This document shows positions 35,911 to 45,944 of a DNA stretch of 64,000 nt, one piece after another. The notes below the pieces were generated by a model. That model ran no database searches. It had not been told where the DNA came from and saw only the letters and a program-made list of their open reading frames with translations. The translations under genes were made by a program, and so were the position numbers. The DNA is from Cryptomeria japonica (taxonomy: Eukaryota; Streptophyta; Pinopsida; Cupressales; Cupressaceae). Location: positions 115,475,783 to 115,539,782 of the forward strand of contig NC_081406.1 of the NCBI RefSeq assembly GCF_030272615.1. The letters are read 5' to 3'. The first letter of the stretch is position 1, and each line of letters begins with the position of its first letter.

Positions 35911-37238
35911 TGAACAATTGCTGGTTCCCTCTTTTGACATTCCGACAGTAGATGTGATGTGCATTCTTGTTGGTCCCAACTCCCCATGGTACAATGACGT
36001 ATATCAATATTTGAAATCCCAAACCTTACCACCCAACCTTTCCACTAACCAATGCCGAGCCTTTATCCAACAGACAGCTAAATATGTCATCATCGCCGAC
36101 ACCCTTTACCGCCGTTCCTTTGACCATACCCTCCTCAGGTGTTTGGATTCTGACAAAGCACAAACGACTTTACATGAGGTTCACGATGGTATATGTGGGG
36201 GCCATTTCAATGGTCTAAGCTTAGCTAAAAAGTTGATTCGTGCTGGGTATTATTGGCCTACTCTGGAAAAAGATGTTCATGATTTTGTTAAGAAGTGCTA
36301 CAAATGTCAGATTCATGGAAATTACATTCATGCACCAGCTCAAGAGCTTCATTCTGTCATATCTCTGTGGCCCTTTTCTCAATGGGGATTGGATCTTATT
36401 GGCAAGATTCACCCGAAATCTGCAAACGGACACAAGTTCATCATTATAGCCACAGAGTATTTTACAAAATGGATCGAGGCTATCCCCATGACCTATATCA
36501 CTGGTGTCCAAATTCTTGTTGAATTATATCATATGCCGGTATGGGGTTCCTCTTTCCATAGTCACTGATAATGGTCGCCCCTTCAAGAATAAAGATGTTA
36601 AAGAGCTTTGTGAAAAATTTCATATTCAACACCGTTTCTCCAGTCCATACTATCCACAAGGGAATGGTCAAGCCGAAGCGTCAAATAAAACCATTATCAA
36701 GATCCTGAAGAAGGTTGTCAATGATGTTGGTCGAGATTGGCATGTACAGTTGAATCCAACACTATGGGCCTATCGCACTTCTATCCGCACACCTACTGGA
36801 GCAACACCTTATTCCTTGGTGTATGGTGCGGAAGCTATTTTACCTCTGGAGGTGGAGATTCCTTCCTTGCGTGTTTCCTTGCAACATCTGATTGATGATG
36901 AGACACACAGAGTCTCTCGGTTGCATCAGCTTGAGATGTTAGATGAAAAGCGTCAAACAGCTCTGACACATTTGCAAGCATATCAAAACCGTCTCCGTCG
37001 CTCTTATAATAAAAAGGTCAAAGGGCGACACTTCGAAGTGGGAGACCTGGTTTTAAAGGCAAACCCTAAGAATGCACAGTCTACTGACATCATCAAAGGT
37101 AAGTTTGAACCTAATTGGGTTGGGCCTTTCATAGTCACTATAGCCTATGGCTCGGGGGCATATCAACTTGCCACTCCAGAAGGCAAACCTTTGTCTAATC
37201 CTGTCAACATCATGCATCTTCGCAAATACTGGGCATAA
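35911..37238 (+). pseudogene. Gypsy-2 integrase
   Basis: Integrase inserts the DNA copy. The zinc-binding HHCC domain is at about 36170-36320 (HEVHDGICGGHFNG, then CYKCQIHG). The catalytic core has Asp in WGLDLIGKI (about 36385), Asp in VTDNGRPF (about 36560) and Glu in GNGQAEASNK (about 36665). A frameshift near 36509-36515 moves the frame by one base inside the core. The C-terminal part ends with the HLRKYWA stop at 37236-37238, the usual terminal motif of Tat integrases. Confidence 0.88.
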
Positions 37239-39054
37239 TTTTCTATCAGCATTTCTTCAAGTATGATCCTAAAAAAATACAAAAAAATTGCAAAAAAGAA
37301 AAAAATAAAAAAAAATTGCAAAAAAGCAAAAAATACAAAAAAATTGAAAAAAAATCAAAAAGCAAAAAAAGAGAAAAAAAGAGAAAACAAAAAAGTAAAG
37401 AAAAAAAATGATTCGCCCTCTAGTGAAAACCTAGTAAATAGGCACTTGGGGCAAGTACCTTGGTGAAAACCTGGCAAACAGGCGCCATGTGTAAAATGAG
37501 ATCGTTGCTCCATCATCTATCATGACCTCTAAGCTATGCTTTCTCTCGACCGGTTTATCATGTTTATTTTAGTCTTAACCCAATGTTCTATTCCAGACAT
37601 GTTATTGGTCAACATCATTGTCTTGCAAACCCCGGTTTTTTGTACATATGTTTTGGTCCCGGTCTATGTATGTCTTTCCGATGCGTATTGGGTGTGTTCC
37701 CCTTGTCATGATCGATCACTGGAGCTTTAAATTGAAAACTGTCCTGAAAAAAAGATCATAAAAATTGAAAAATGTTCTGAAAAAATCTCAAAAAAAATTT
37801 GAAAAATGTCCTGAGATAAAAACAAAAAAAATTGAAAAATGTCCTGAAAAAATCTCAAAAAAAAATTGAAAAATGTCCTGAAATAAAAACAAAAAAAATT
37901 GAAAAATGTCTTGAAAAAAGATCATAAAAAATCAAATAACATCCTAAAATAATCCAAAAAAAAAATCAAATAAAGTCCTGGAAAAACACACAAAAAAATT
38001 GTAAGATCTCGAAAAACAAGCATTTTGCATAAGACAGCTCACTGAGTATACATCTAATGACTCGCAATCATACACTGTGCTTTACTGAAATCATGTGTTA
38101 ACAGATGAACTTTTTCCATCAAACCAGCCATTCAAACTGATCAAAATTATCAATCAACCGCAAAATCATTCGTCCTTGTCTAATATCATGGGTCTTATAT
38201 ACTCGAAACCAGACTGTGTACTGTCTTAGACGGGGTACCGCATGTCCTGAAACCAGACAGCATGATCGTCCTATCAGCACTTTCAACTTTTGACAATGAA
38301 GATCAAGGTGTTTGTTTGATTTATTGGAATTTGTGCATCTTATCTTTTTATTGATTTATCTTTGGCTTCGATCATGTTCCTATGTTGCTCGATGATGTCA
38401 CTGAGTGATTTAGAGTGACTGGGATGGATCATGATCCCCCTTTTTTTTTTGTTGTGATTGTTGTTTGTCTGCGATGTGTCTATCTTTTGCAAAAAGGGTT
38501 GCATTTCAGCTCTGGCCTTCCATGCCATGATGCTACGCATCCATTTTGCTACATAAAAATAAAGGTTCTCACCTACAATGTGCATTACTGAAAGCAAGTT
38601 TTTCTTCGTCTCTAACTGTCCTCTGTCTCATTTTCTTCTTACTAACATTTCTTCCGTCCGGTCGGATAGTCAGTTCGGTCTAGTGCTCCGATCTCCAAAC
38701 ATACATGTTGCATCCTGCATTCATTTGGTTAGTACATTTGCATTACATCAAGCATAACATCAAGTATTTTATCCATTACATATTATAAATGCATCAAAAA
38801 CACATAAAAAAAAAATATACATCCATACATGTTCCACAATGGTACATAAACAGTGCATAAGTCATCCATACATGGAAAATAACCATAAGTCATAACATAT
38901 TGCATCCCATCATATCGATGCATATCATATCATATATCCACAAAATATCGGAGTACAAAATTGGACTGTCTGTCCTAAGTATGGCTCGTAGGCTGACTAC
39001 AAAATGTCAAACTACATAATGTCATCTGTCTGTCCTAAGGAGCACGTGCCTCTG
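37239..39054. other. Gypsy-2 3' region, A-rich and tandem repeats
   Basis: A-rich low complexity lies at 37263-37420. An imperfect ~30-bp tandem repeat (gaaaaatgtcctgaaaaa with variations) occupies 37738-37990. The rest shows no supported gene. A minus-strand open frame at 38340-38597 lacks known motifs; it lies downstream of the antisense ORF and could be part of its transcript. Confidence 0.6.
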
Positions 39055-40192
39055 TCACTGGGTGCTCCCTTTGTCCTCCTCATCCTTGCACTGTCTCGCG
39101 GATGATGTCCCTCCTGGTTCTGGCTGTGGTGGTCTCATAGGTCCACTCACCCCCATGCTACTCAATGATCTCCGAGAGCGTGCCCTGCTCTCTGTCCTTG
39201 ATCATGCCCAATATGAAGGTGCTCTCTGCTCTGGTGGAACTACACTCTCATATAGTGTCCTCCAATGGCGTATCTCCTCTCCGGTCTCTACCAGCATCTG
39301 TCCTAGCTCTCGTACACTGGCATCCCGAATCGACCCAATATACTCAGTGACTCTCTGTTCTTCTCGCTGTGCCTGAGCTACTGCTGTGTCTCGAGCTGCT
39401 GTGAGTCTGGCTATCTCTCTCTCTAAAGTCGCAATGTGATCCAGCTGACTCACTATGGTTGCCCTGCATATCTCCATCTCCTCTGTCCTAGCTATCTCTG
39501 GCTCTATGGGTATGTCCTATAATGCCTCCTGCTCCCCATCCTCATCTCTGTCCTCGTCATCATCCTCATCTCCGTCCTCATCGTCCCCACCATCCTACTC
39601 CCCATCCTCATCATCCCCACCATCCGCATCTCTGTCCTCATCCCCATCCCCATCATCCTCATCCCCGCTCTCATGCTCCTCGTCCTCATCCAATAGGGAA
39701 TCCATGTCCCCATCCAATAGGGAATCCATGTCCTCGTCTGTCTCCTACTAGTAGACATGCTATCACCACATATCGTCGATCATACTCTGATGCCATGGTC
39801 TCCCAGCCAATCTCCCTCTTGACGATATCTAGATCATCTGCGTCGCACTCAAACAATCTACACAAAGCATCTCTCCCTAACACTGGGTCATACTCTATCA
39901 TCTCTCCATGTATCAGAATGCGGAGGATACGCCATACATCCTCCAGTGTCACAGTCGCCTCTCCAGTCGCCAGATGGAAAGAGGAGGTCTCCGAATGCCA
40001 TCGCTCTGCCAATGCGGTAAGCAGTCCTGTGTTTGCCCTAATCTCGGGCATGAATGTGACATAGTATATCCCAAGTCCTGCTAATGTATCTTTGTCCATG
40101 CTCCTAAGTCTATGTCGTAGCATGAAGCAATTTGGTCGGTTCTCCCGCGTGATCAACGGATACTGTCGCCTCTGCATCACAAATTGGGGCAC
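39055..40192 (-). pseudogene. Antisense plant-mobile-domain ORF in gypsy-2
   Basis: Reading on the minus strand, an open frame from 40192 to 39686 encodes a PMD (MAIN-like, 'aminotransferase-like') domain core: TLAGLGIYYVTFMPEIRANT, then GLLTALAERWHSETSSFHL, then GEATVTLEDVWRIL. PMD proteins occur as host genes (MAIN, MAIL1, needed for silencing and genome stability) and in transposable elements. Downstream, in a shifted frame, come an Asp/Glu-rich segment and a coiled-coil-like stretch (39477-39202) that runs to about 39055. Interruptions are TAG at 39597-39595 and 39519-39517 and TGA at 39204-39202. A 24-bp duplication (39700-39750) lies near the frame change. The start is uncertain: an ATG exists five codons in, and an AG nearby could be a splice acceptor. 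Confidence 0.7.
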
Positions 40193-40349
40193 ATTTTGTC
40201 AGTTTTAGGGTTTGCTCCTACGGGTTGCATTTCCTCATTTTCATGTCCAAATCAGGGTGTTTTTCATCTACTCTGACCTATCCTACCCTTATCCCCCCTT
40301 TCCGGATCATTTGCATGTCATTTTGATCAAAATTAGGGTTTCCAAAACA

Positions 40350-40460
40350 CACCTGCGCTTGTGTCTAGGAACCTGCGCCTGTGTCTTGTAACCTACGCCT
40401 GTGTCTCCCTACATAAGCGCAGGATTTGTCCTACACAAGCGCAGAAGTCAGTTTCTGCAC
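40350..40460. repeat. ctgcgc(c/t)tgtgt word array with inverted copies
   Basis: Three direct copies (cctgcgcttgtgtc, cctgcgcctgtgtc, cctacgcctgtgtc) are followed by two reverse-complement copies (ataagcgcagg, acaagcgcagaa), so the RNA can fold back. The same word is repeated in the leader at 27088-27200. Confidence 0.65.
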
Positions 40461-40977
40461 TCCCTATGGGCCCCGCAATGTCCCGCAAGCAATCAACATT
40501 CATCAAATTGAAAACATGGGTTTTTGAGATCCATACCGCTGCTCCCATGTCGTCCGGTCATCTGAATGTGTGTACACGTTCCCCGAGGTGATCCGCCATT
40601 GGAATGTTCGCCATCTATCTACAAGTGTCCTTGTCCAGAGCCACAAATTCTCCTCTTTGTCTAGTGCAAATGAGCAATTTTCACTCTCTTTGTCTCATTT
40701 ATAGCTCTTTGTCAGTGCATAGATGGACGTGCACCCTCTCCATTTTATGTTGGTCTCGGTCTTTTGCATCTTCAATTGCTTGTCCTTCCTGCATCCGATC
40801 TCTGATTGTCAGTCTGTTCGATCCTATCATTTTTATCGATCAATTGGCCTATTTTCTGCATGTTTCCGACCAATTCCTCGAGGGGGCATGCATATGTCAT
40901 TGTTATTGTCTGGGGCATTTTCATTATTGTTCTTTGAAACAACACTTAAAATCGCATTGTCTCAAAGAGGGGCAAAA

Positions 40978-42579
40978 TGTAGACACCTAAAAATGGTCAA
41001 CGCTTGCGGAATCATACTTTAACATTGGCGCATTGCCTCATTTTAGGTTTTTGCGTTGCATGAACATTTTCTTCTATGATTTGCACTTGGTTTTTATCAT
41101 TTGCAAGCATCGAGTCATTCTTCTACATTCTTCATTCGTCTCGCTCTCAAAATTGGTCTTGTCGACAATGCTATCCAGTCATGATTTTGATCGAACTTAT
41201 CTTGTCGCATCAATATGCGTGCTAATTTGTCATCATTTTGGACATTGTCAATCCTAATTAGGGTTTTGTCCTCTTATCAATCTTGTCGATTTGTGATCGA
41301 TTTGTCATTGATCGTTGTCCTCTTATCAATCTTGTCGATTTGTGATCGATTTGTCATTGATCGTTGTCCTCTTATCAATCTTGTCGATTTGTGATCGATT
41401 TGTCATCGATCGTTGTCCTCTTTTCAATCTTGTCGTTTTGCGATCGATTTGTCATCGATCGTTGTCATGTTCGATCTTGTCATTTTGTGATCGATTTGCC
41501 ATCGATCGTGGTCATTTTTAATCTTGTCGTCTTGCAATCTTTTTGTCATCAATCCTTGTCCGCTTGTCAATTTTGTCATTTTGCGATCGATTTGTCATTG
41601 ATCGTTGTCTGTCTCAATTATGTCAATTTGGATCAATTTGTCATTGTTCCTCGTCAATTGGTGTATTTATCAATCAAATCATTTAATCAGAATCATGATC
41701 GATATCAATTATCTTCAATCAAGACCTAATTGTCATTCTCGCATTTCTAATTCATCTTCTAGGGTTTCATGATTTAATCATTTAACCTTGTTTGTCATTT
41801 CTCTCTAGGATTAAATAATTTATTTATTTATCCTAAGTCTTCTTGTTGCAATTAAATGTTCATTTAACTGGCTAATTATTCCTGTTTGTGAATTAATTAA
41901 TAAATGAAAAATTATTAATTAATTTAACTAATTTCTAATTTTCATCAATTTCCTAATTTCTTAATTCCTCTTTTTCTAATTTTCCAATTTTCTTAATTCT
42001 TAATTTCAATTTCCTCCTATTTCTCTCCTAAATTTATGGGAATGACATGTCAATTTGTCATAATTTGTCATAATTGACAATCAATCAATTTTTGACATAG
42101 AAGTTGTCATAAATTGTCATAAATTATCAATCAACAAATTTTGCATAGAAAGTGCATAATTTGTCATAATTTGTCATATTGATTTGCAATTTCCATTTGA
42201 ATTGAATCATGCTAATCTTGTCATTTATCCAATTCTTCTATAAATTGGATGAATTTCTTCAATAATCCCCTAATCAGACTATCGAATTTATGCTTCGAGT
42301 ATTCTTGTGTCAATGTCAATCTTGCTTTCACAATTAGGTTTATGCACTTGAAGGTGAGATCTACAACAAATCTATTTGGAGAAGAAAGAAGAACAATGGA
42401 GCCGCATGAAGGAGCATTCAAATCATATATTTGGTTTGCTTAATTTTTAGTATTGAATGTTTTTATTTCATGTCTCTATTGAATGTGTTTAGGATTAGAT
42501 CATTGCAATTATGCTTTTGTGATTGAGCTAATGACCAATATCTATATGTTTGTGATGATTCCTAATTTCCTATGCTACA
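40978..42579 (+). repeat. 3' LTR of gypsy-2
   Basis: It starts TGTAGACACC directly after a purine-rich tract (caaagaggggcaaaa) and ends CTATGCTACA. The 49-bp tandem array is at about 41268-41660. Confidence 0.93.
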
Positions 42580-42964
42580 CATACAACCTCCTTTTCAGGT
42601 GCTGTTTTTTTTGAAAGTGCGTATTTTTTCGTCTACTTTCACATGATGCTATCAGATTGATGCCATTGTAAGTAGAAATTGTACTTTCAGATTTTGGCCA
42701 TTTTTGGCTCTCTTGGTACTTGTATATTTGCTTGAATCTCAGTTAGATTCATTGCACTATTGATAGAAGTCTTTTGTATCTCACTTGAGAAGTTGTAAAA
42801 TTTGCATAAAAGTCCACTTTGCCTTAGTTTGCAAGTGGCTCATTATAATCGCACTAAGTATAAAGTGCCAAAATCATCACTTTAGGGGGGGTACATTGAT
42901 TGAGTGAATTTGGGGGGGTGTCTCTTGTGCTTTTGTGCTCTTGTGTTCCTTCCTTTTCACTGCT

Positions 42965-44443
42965 ATGGGTTTTTCTAAGTTTTCTCTCTTAACTCCACAT
43001 AATTATGCTACTTGGAAAATTGATGCATGGAGTAAACTTATGGAAAAAGGACTCACTCATTACATTGATGGAACTATTGTTGCTCCCATTGATCCTAAGG
43101 TTGATCTAGTTCGTCACTTGGATTGGCTCACTAAAAATATCATGGCAATTGGTACCTTAAGAAAGTATGTATCAAAGGATCTCATTTTTCATATCGAGAA
43201 ATGTACTCTAATCAAGGATGCTTGGCAAAAGTTTCAAGACTTGTATGGTCAAGTTGATGAGATTAGGGGATATCAAATTGATAGTGATCTCACCATGTTG
43301 GATCCCAAGAACTTTGATACTATACAAGATTATGTCACTAAGGCAAATGAGTTGAGGGCACAACTCAAAGATTGTGGCATTGATAAAAAGGATACTCAAT
43401 TGATATTCAACTTGATAGGCAAGCTTCCACAAGAATATGCAGCATTTGTTTCTAGTTTCCAAACCCATAGGATGACAATGGGTTCAAGCTACAAAATCCC
43501 TACATTTGATGCTTTCAATGAAATGTTGATGATGGAACAAACTAAGTTGATAAGCATGGGCATTCTTAAGGCTTCTAAGTCTCAAGCATTAGTGGCAAAT
43601 CAAGGGAACAAAGGAAATCAAGGAAAGGACAACTCAAACAAGAAGAAATGGCAATCAAAGCCTAAAGAAAAAACACCATCTTCTCCACAACAAGGAGATT
43701 CATCCTCTTCCAAGAGAGATAATTCACCAAAGAGGGAGAGACCTACTTGTGCTTATTGTAAAAAGATTGGTCATGAGGAGCATCATTGTCATTCTAAGAA
43801 GATTGATGAGCTCACACATATCATCAAAAAGCATAACATTGATTTACCTAAAGTCTACAAGAAGGATGATTCATCAACTTCCACTTCCTCACATTCAAAA
43901 GGAAAAGGGCAAGCATTCATGGCTTCTACAAGTGGAAAGACTCACTCTTTTGGAACTAGAAAAGGAAAATCTCTATGTGCTACTATCAGTCATGATTCAG
44001 AGAGATGGCTTCTAGATTCAGGGGCTTCTCATCATATGGCATCTTCGCAGTCTATATTCTCTACATTTGAGCCTTGCACCATGCCACAGATTTTGATGGG
44101 CAATCATACATACATGGATGTGATTGGGAAAGGATCTATTGACATTGGGGATAACTCCTTCAATGATGTGTTGTGTGTACCCCACTTGACAAACAATCTC
44201 CTTTCTATCTATCAAATCACACATGGCACAACTAAGAGAGTTGTGGAGTTCACACCTGACTCAGTTTTCATTAGAGACATGGAGACCAGAGCTATCATTG
44301 CGACTGGGGTGGTTGATCATGCATCTCGGTTATACTCCTTTTTAGATTTTGTTGATGATGATGATTTCACATTTGATGATTCTATATATGATGATCACAC
44401 TTCTTGTGATGGTTTAGATTTGGGGAGAACTTTGGACACTTGA
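42965..44443 (+). CDS. gag: Copia-like gag-protease polyprotein
   Basis: An intact 492-aa frame. The chosen ATG starts MGFSKFSLLTPHNYATWK, a typical copia gag opening. The copia gag (UBN2-like) region covers residues 1-220. A zinc knuckle CAYCKKIGHEEHHC (C-X2-C-X4-H-X4-C) lies near residue 270. A Ser/Lys-rich linker and an aspartic protease with the active site WLLDSGASHHM near residue 360 follow. The frame ends at 44443 before any integrase. Gag-only or gag-protease elements of this type are known as non-autonomous LTR retrotransposons that rely on other elements for RT and integrase. The open frame suggests relatively recent function or selection on gag. Confidence 0.9.
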   Translation: MGFSKFSLLTPHNYATWKIDAWSKLMEKGLTHYIDGTIVAPIDPKVDLVRHLDWLTKNIMAIGTLRKYVSKDLIFHIEKCTLIKDAWQKFQDLYGQVDEIRGYQIDSDLTMLDPKNFDTIQDYVTKANELRAQLKDCGIDKKDTQLIFNLIGKLPQEYAAFVSSFQTHRMTMGSSYKIPTFDAFNEMLMMEQTKLISMGILKASKSQALVANQGNKGNQGKDNSNKKKWQSKPKEKTPSSPQQGDSSSSKRDNSPKRERPTCAYCKKIGHEEHHCHSKKIDELTHIIKKHNIDLPKVYKKDDSSTSTSSHSKGKGQAFMASTSGKTHSFGTRKGKSLCATISHDSERWLLDSGASHHMASSQSIFSTFEPCTMPQILMGNHTYMDVIGKGSIDIGDNSFNDVLCVPHLTNNLLSIYQITHGTTKRVVEFTPDSVFIRDMETRAIIATGVVDHASRLYSFLDFVDDDDFTFDDSIYDDHTSCDGLDLGRTLDT

Positions 44444-44445
44444 AC

Positions 44446-44886
44446 ATGGGGATTCTCACATGTGACCCCGTTCTTGAGTCTTGTATTTCATCTCCTCATA
44501 TTGATATCACATCACCTATTGCACCTGATGATGCAGATAGTGCGACAGTTTTGCCTTCATATGATTCAATGCAGCAGGATATTCATTGTCTTCCAGCTTC
44601 AGATTCATGGGATGATTACTTAACAGATATTGCAGGTTTATTTGTGGAATCCTACATTGCAGATTTGGGAGACATCATTGATGACATTCATCTTCTCTTT
44701 GATGAAGGTGATCCTTCTTCGATTGTTGCGAGGGCACACTCTGACCCTCTTGTTCATTCTCTACATGATCATTCTTTCGAGGTTGACATGATTGTGGATA
44801 CTTATGTACAGCAGTTGGAGGAGGTCTCTTTATGTTTTGAGGAGACATGTGATTATTTGGGACATGTCTACATCCATCTCCACTAG
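44446..44886 (+). CDS. Acidic ORF downstream of copia gag-protease
   Basis: A 146-codon frame begins at ATG 44446, three bases after the gag-protease stop (TGA 44441-44443) and in another frame. The product is rich in Asp/Ser/His with no domain I recognise. It lies where integrase would normally begin. It could be a remnant of degraded pol, an accessory ORF, or chance. Confidence 0.35.
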   Translation: MGILTCDPVLESCISSPHIDITSPIAPDDADSATVLPSYDSMQQDIHCLPASDSWDDYLTDIAGLFVESYIADLGDIIDDIHLLFDEGDPSSIVARAHSDPLVHSLHDHSFEVDMIVDTYVQQLEEVSLCFEETCDYLGHVYIHLH

Positions 44887-45463
44887 ATCTTGGAGTGCCT
44901 TTTTCAGCAGTGTGGCACAGTTTACCACCTTTGGAGGGGGTATCTTTCAGCATCGACATGGGGACACTTGAGCAGTTTTCAGAGATTCCTTTCATCATGA
45001 GTTTTCTTCATACATCTTCCCTTCATGATTGGGGAGACTTCATGGATACACCTTTGGTTTTGTTTCTTCCTAAGAGGAGGAATGTTGTTCGACGTTCGTG
45101 GAGCAGTTTCTTTATACATCGAGCTTCTATCATTGGTGCAGATTCTCCATTGAGGGGGGGTCACAGTTTGACTTCTCTTCTTCTTTCATATGGGGGGGAC
45201 TTTTTCCTCACATGGGGTTTTGTTCTTCACATTCTTCTATGAGAGTTCTCTTGTATGTTTTTCATCTCTTTTTTGGGGGAGGGTTTTTTCCCATTGGGTT
45301 TTTCTCTTTTTCCCCACTTTGTGAGAGATTTCATTGCATTGGTTTGCATGCATTTGCATTTGTACATGGGTCCCTAACATGGCCTCGTAACCGGGACCCA
45401 TCTTGCATTGCTTAGTTGCATTGTAGACTTAAGTGCATTCCCCTAAGTTGCACTTAAGGGGGG
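44887..45463 (+). other. Copia 3' untranslated region
   Basis: Several G-rich runs (ttgaggggggg, tgggggggac, ttttgggggaggg) precede the polypurine tract aaggggggtg. The block around 45190-45420 resembles 400-635 and 62030-62262, so the 3' non-coding region is conserved between two element families whose LTRs differ. Confidence 0.65.
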
Positions 45464-45939
45464 TGTTGGTGTAAATAATTATTCATCATGGATATTATTA
45501 CACTTACTTAAGTTTACTTAGGATAATGCATTTCATAGTAGTTTGGGTATGAGACACTTGGGTGTTTGTGCCACATTGGGATAGTGTGTGTAGGAGAAAT
45601 TCCACCTTTTATGGTGTTGATTTTGTTGTTACACTCCACTCTTGTTGTTACACTCCACATTCAGTGGGTGATCCACCTCATGTGGACTATTATATTATTT
45701 CTCCTACCTACCCACACCTATTTCCTACCTACCCTTGTTTCTTATTGAGCCACATGTCATGTTTATGTGCTCACATATCCCTAGCCTTGCCTATATAAGC
45801 AAGCTCATCTACATTGTATGTAACTATTGAATTGATTATTGATCATTTTCTATTGATGAGAATACAGTTTATTCTTGTCCCATATTATGTCTCTATTTTG
45901 TACATTTCATTGAGCTCTTGATCTTGGCAAAATCTCACA
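45464..45939 (+). repeat. 3' LTR of copia-like element
   Basis: 476 bp, matching 23711-24186 with eight differences. It is followed by CTCAG and then by the remainder of receptor-kinase exon 1. The ATG at 45918 inside the LTR opens a frame into the kinase gene, but this is fortuitous. Confidence 0.92.
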
Positions 45940-45944
45940 CTCAG

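Larger units (their letters stand above)
25363..42579 (+). mobile_element. Gypsy-2: near-complete Tat-lineage Ty3/gypsy element
   Basis: The element is 17,217 bp. LTRs of 1605 and 1602 bp (25363-26967, 40978-42579) are flanked by a perfect CATAC duplication (25358-25362, 42580-42584). The internal order is primer-binding site, 2.1-kb leader, gag, protease, G-patch, RT, RNase H, a second archaeal-type RNase H, integrase, then a 3.7-kb 3' region with an antisense plant-mobile-domain ORF. A second RNase H marks the Tat lineage. I count about 31 substitutions and two indels between the LTRs, roughly 2%. In-frame stops make it non-autonomous today. Confidence 0.93.
23711..45939 (+). mobile_element. 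Copia-like element (gag-protease only), host of gypsy-2
   Basis: Two 476-bp LTRs (23711-24186 and 45464-45939) differ at eight positions by my count. Flanks are CTTAG and CTCAG, a five-base target-site duplication with one mismatch. The primer-binding site TGGTATCAGAGCC is the initiator-methionine tRNA type of plant copia elements, and a polypurine tract (aaggggggtg) precedes the 3' LTR. Without the nested gypsy (25363-42579) it is about 5 kb. It encodes gag and protease but no integrase, RT or RNase H, so it needed a helper element. It interrupts exon 1 of a receptor kinase. Confidence 0.9.

Noticed and set aside
39522-40064. His/Pro/Ser-rich plus-strand ORFs over the 39.5-40.1 kb region
   Set aside because: They are the complement of the acidic and PMD coding sequence on the minus strand; low-complexity His/Pro results from Asp/Glu codons read in reverse.
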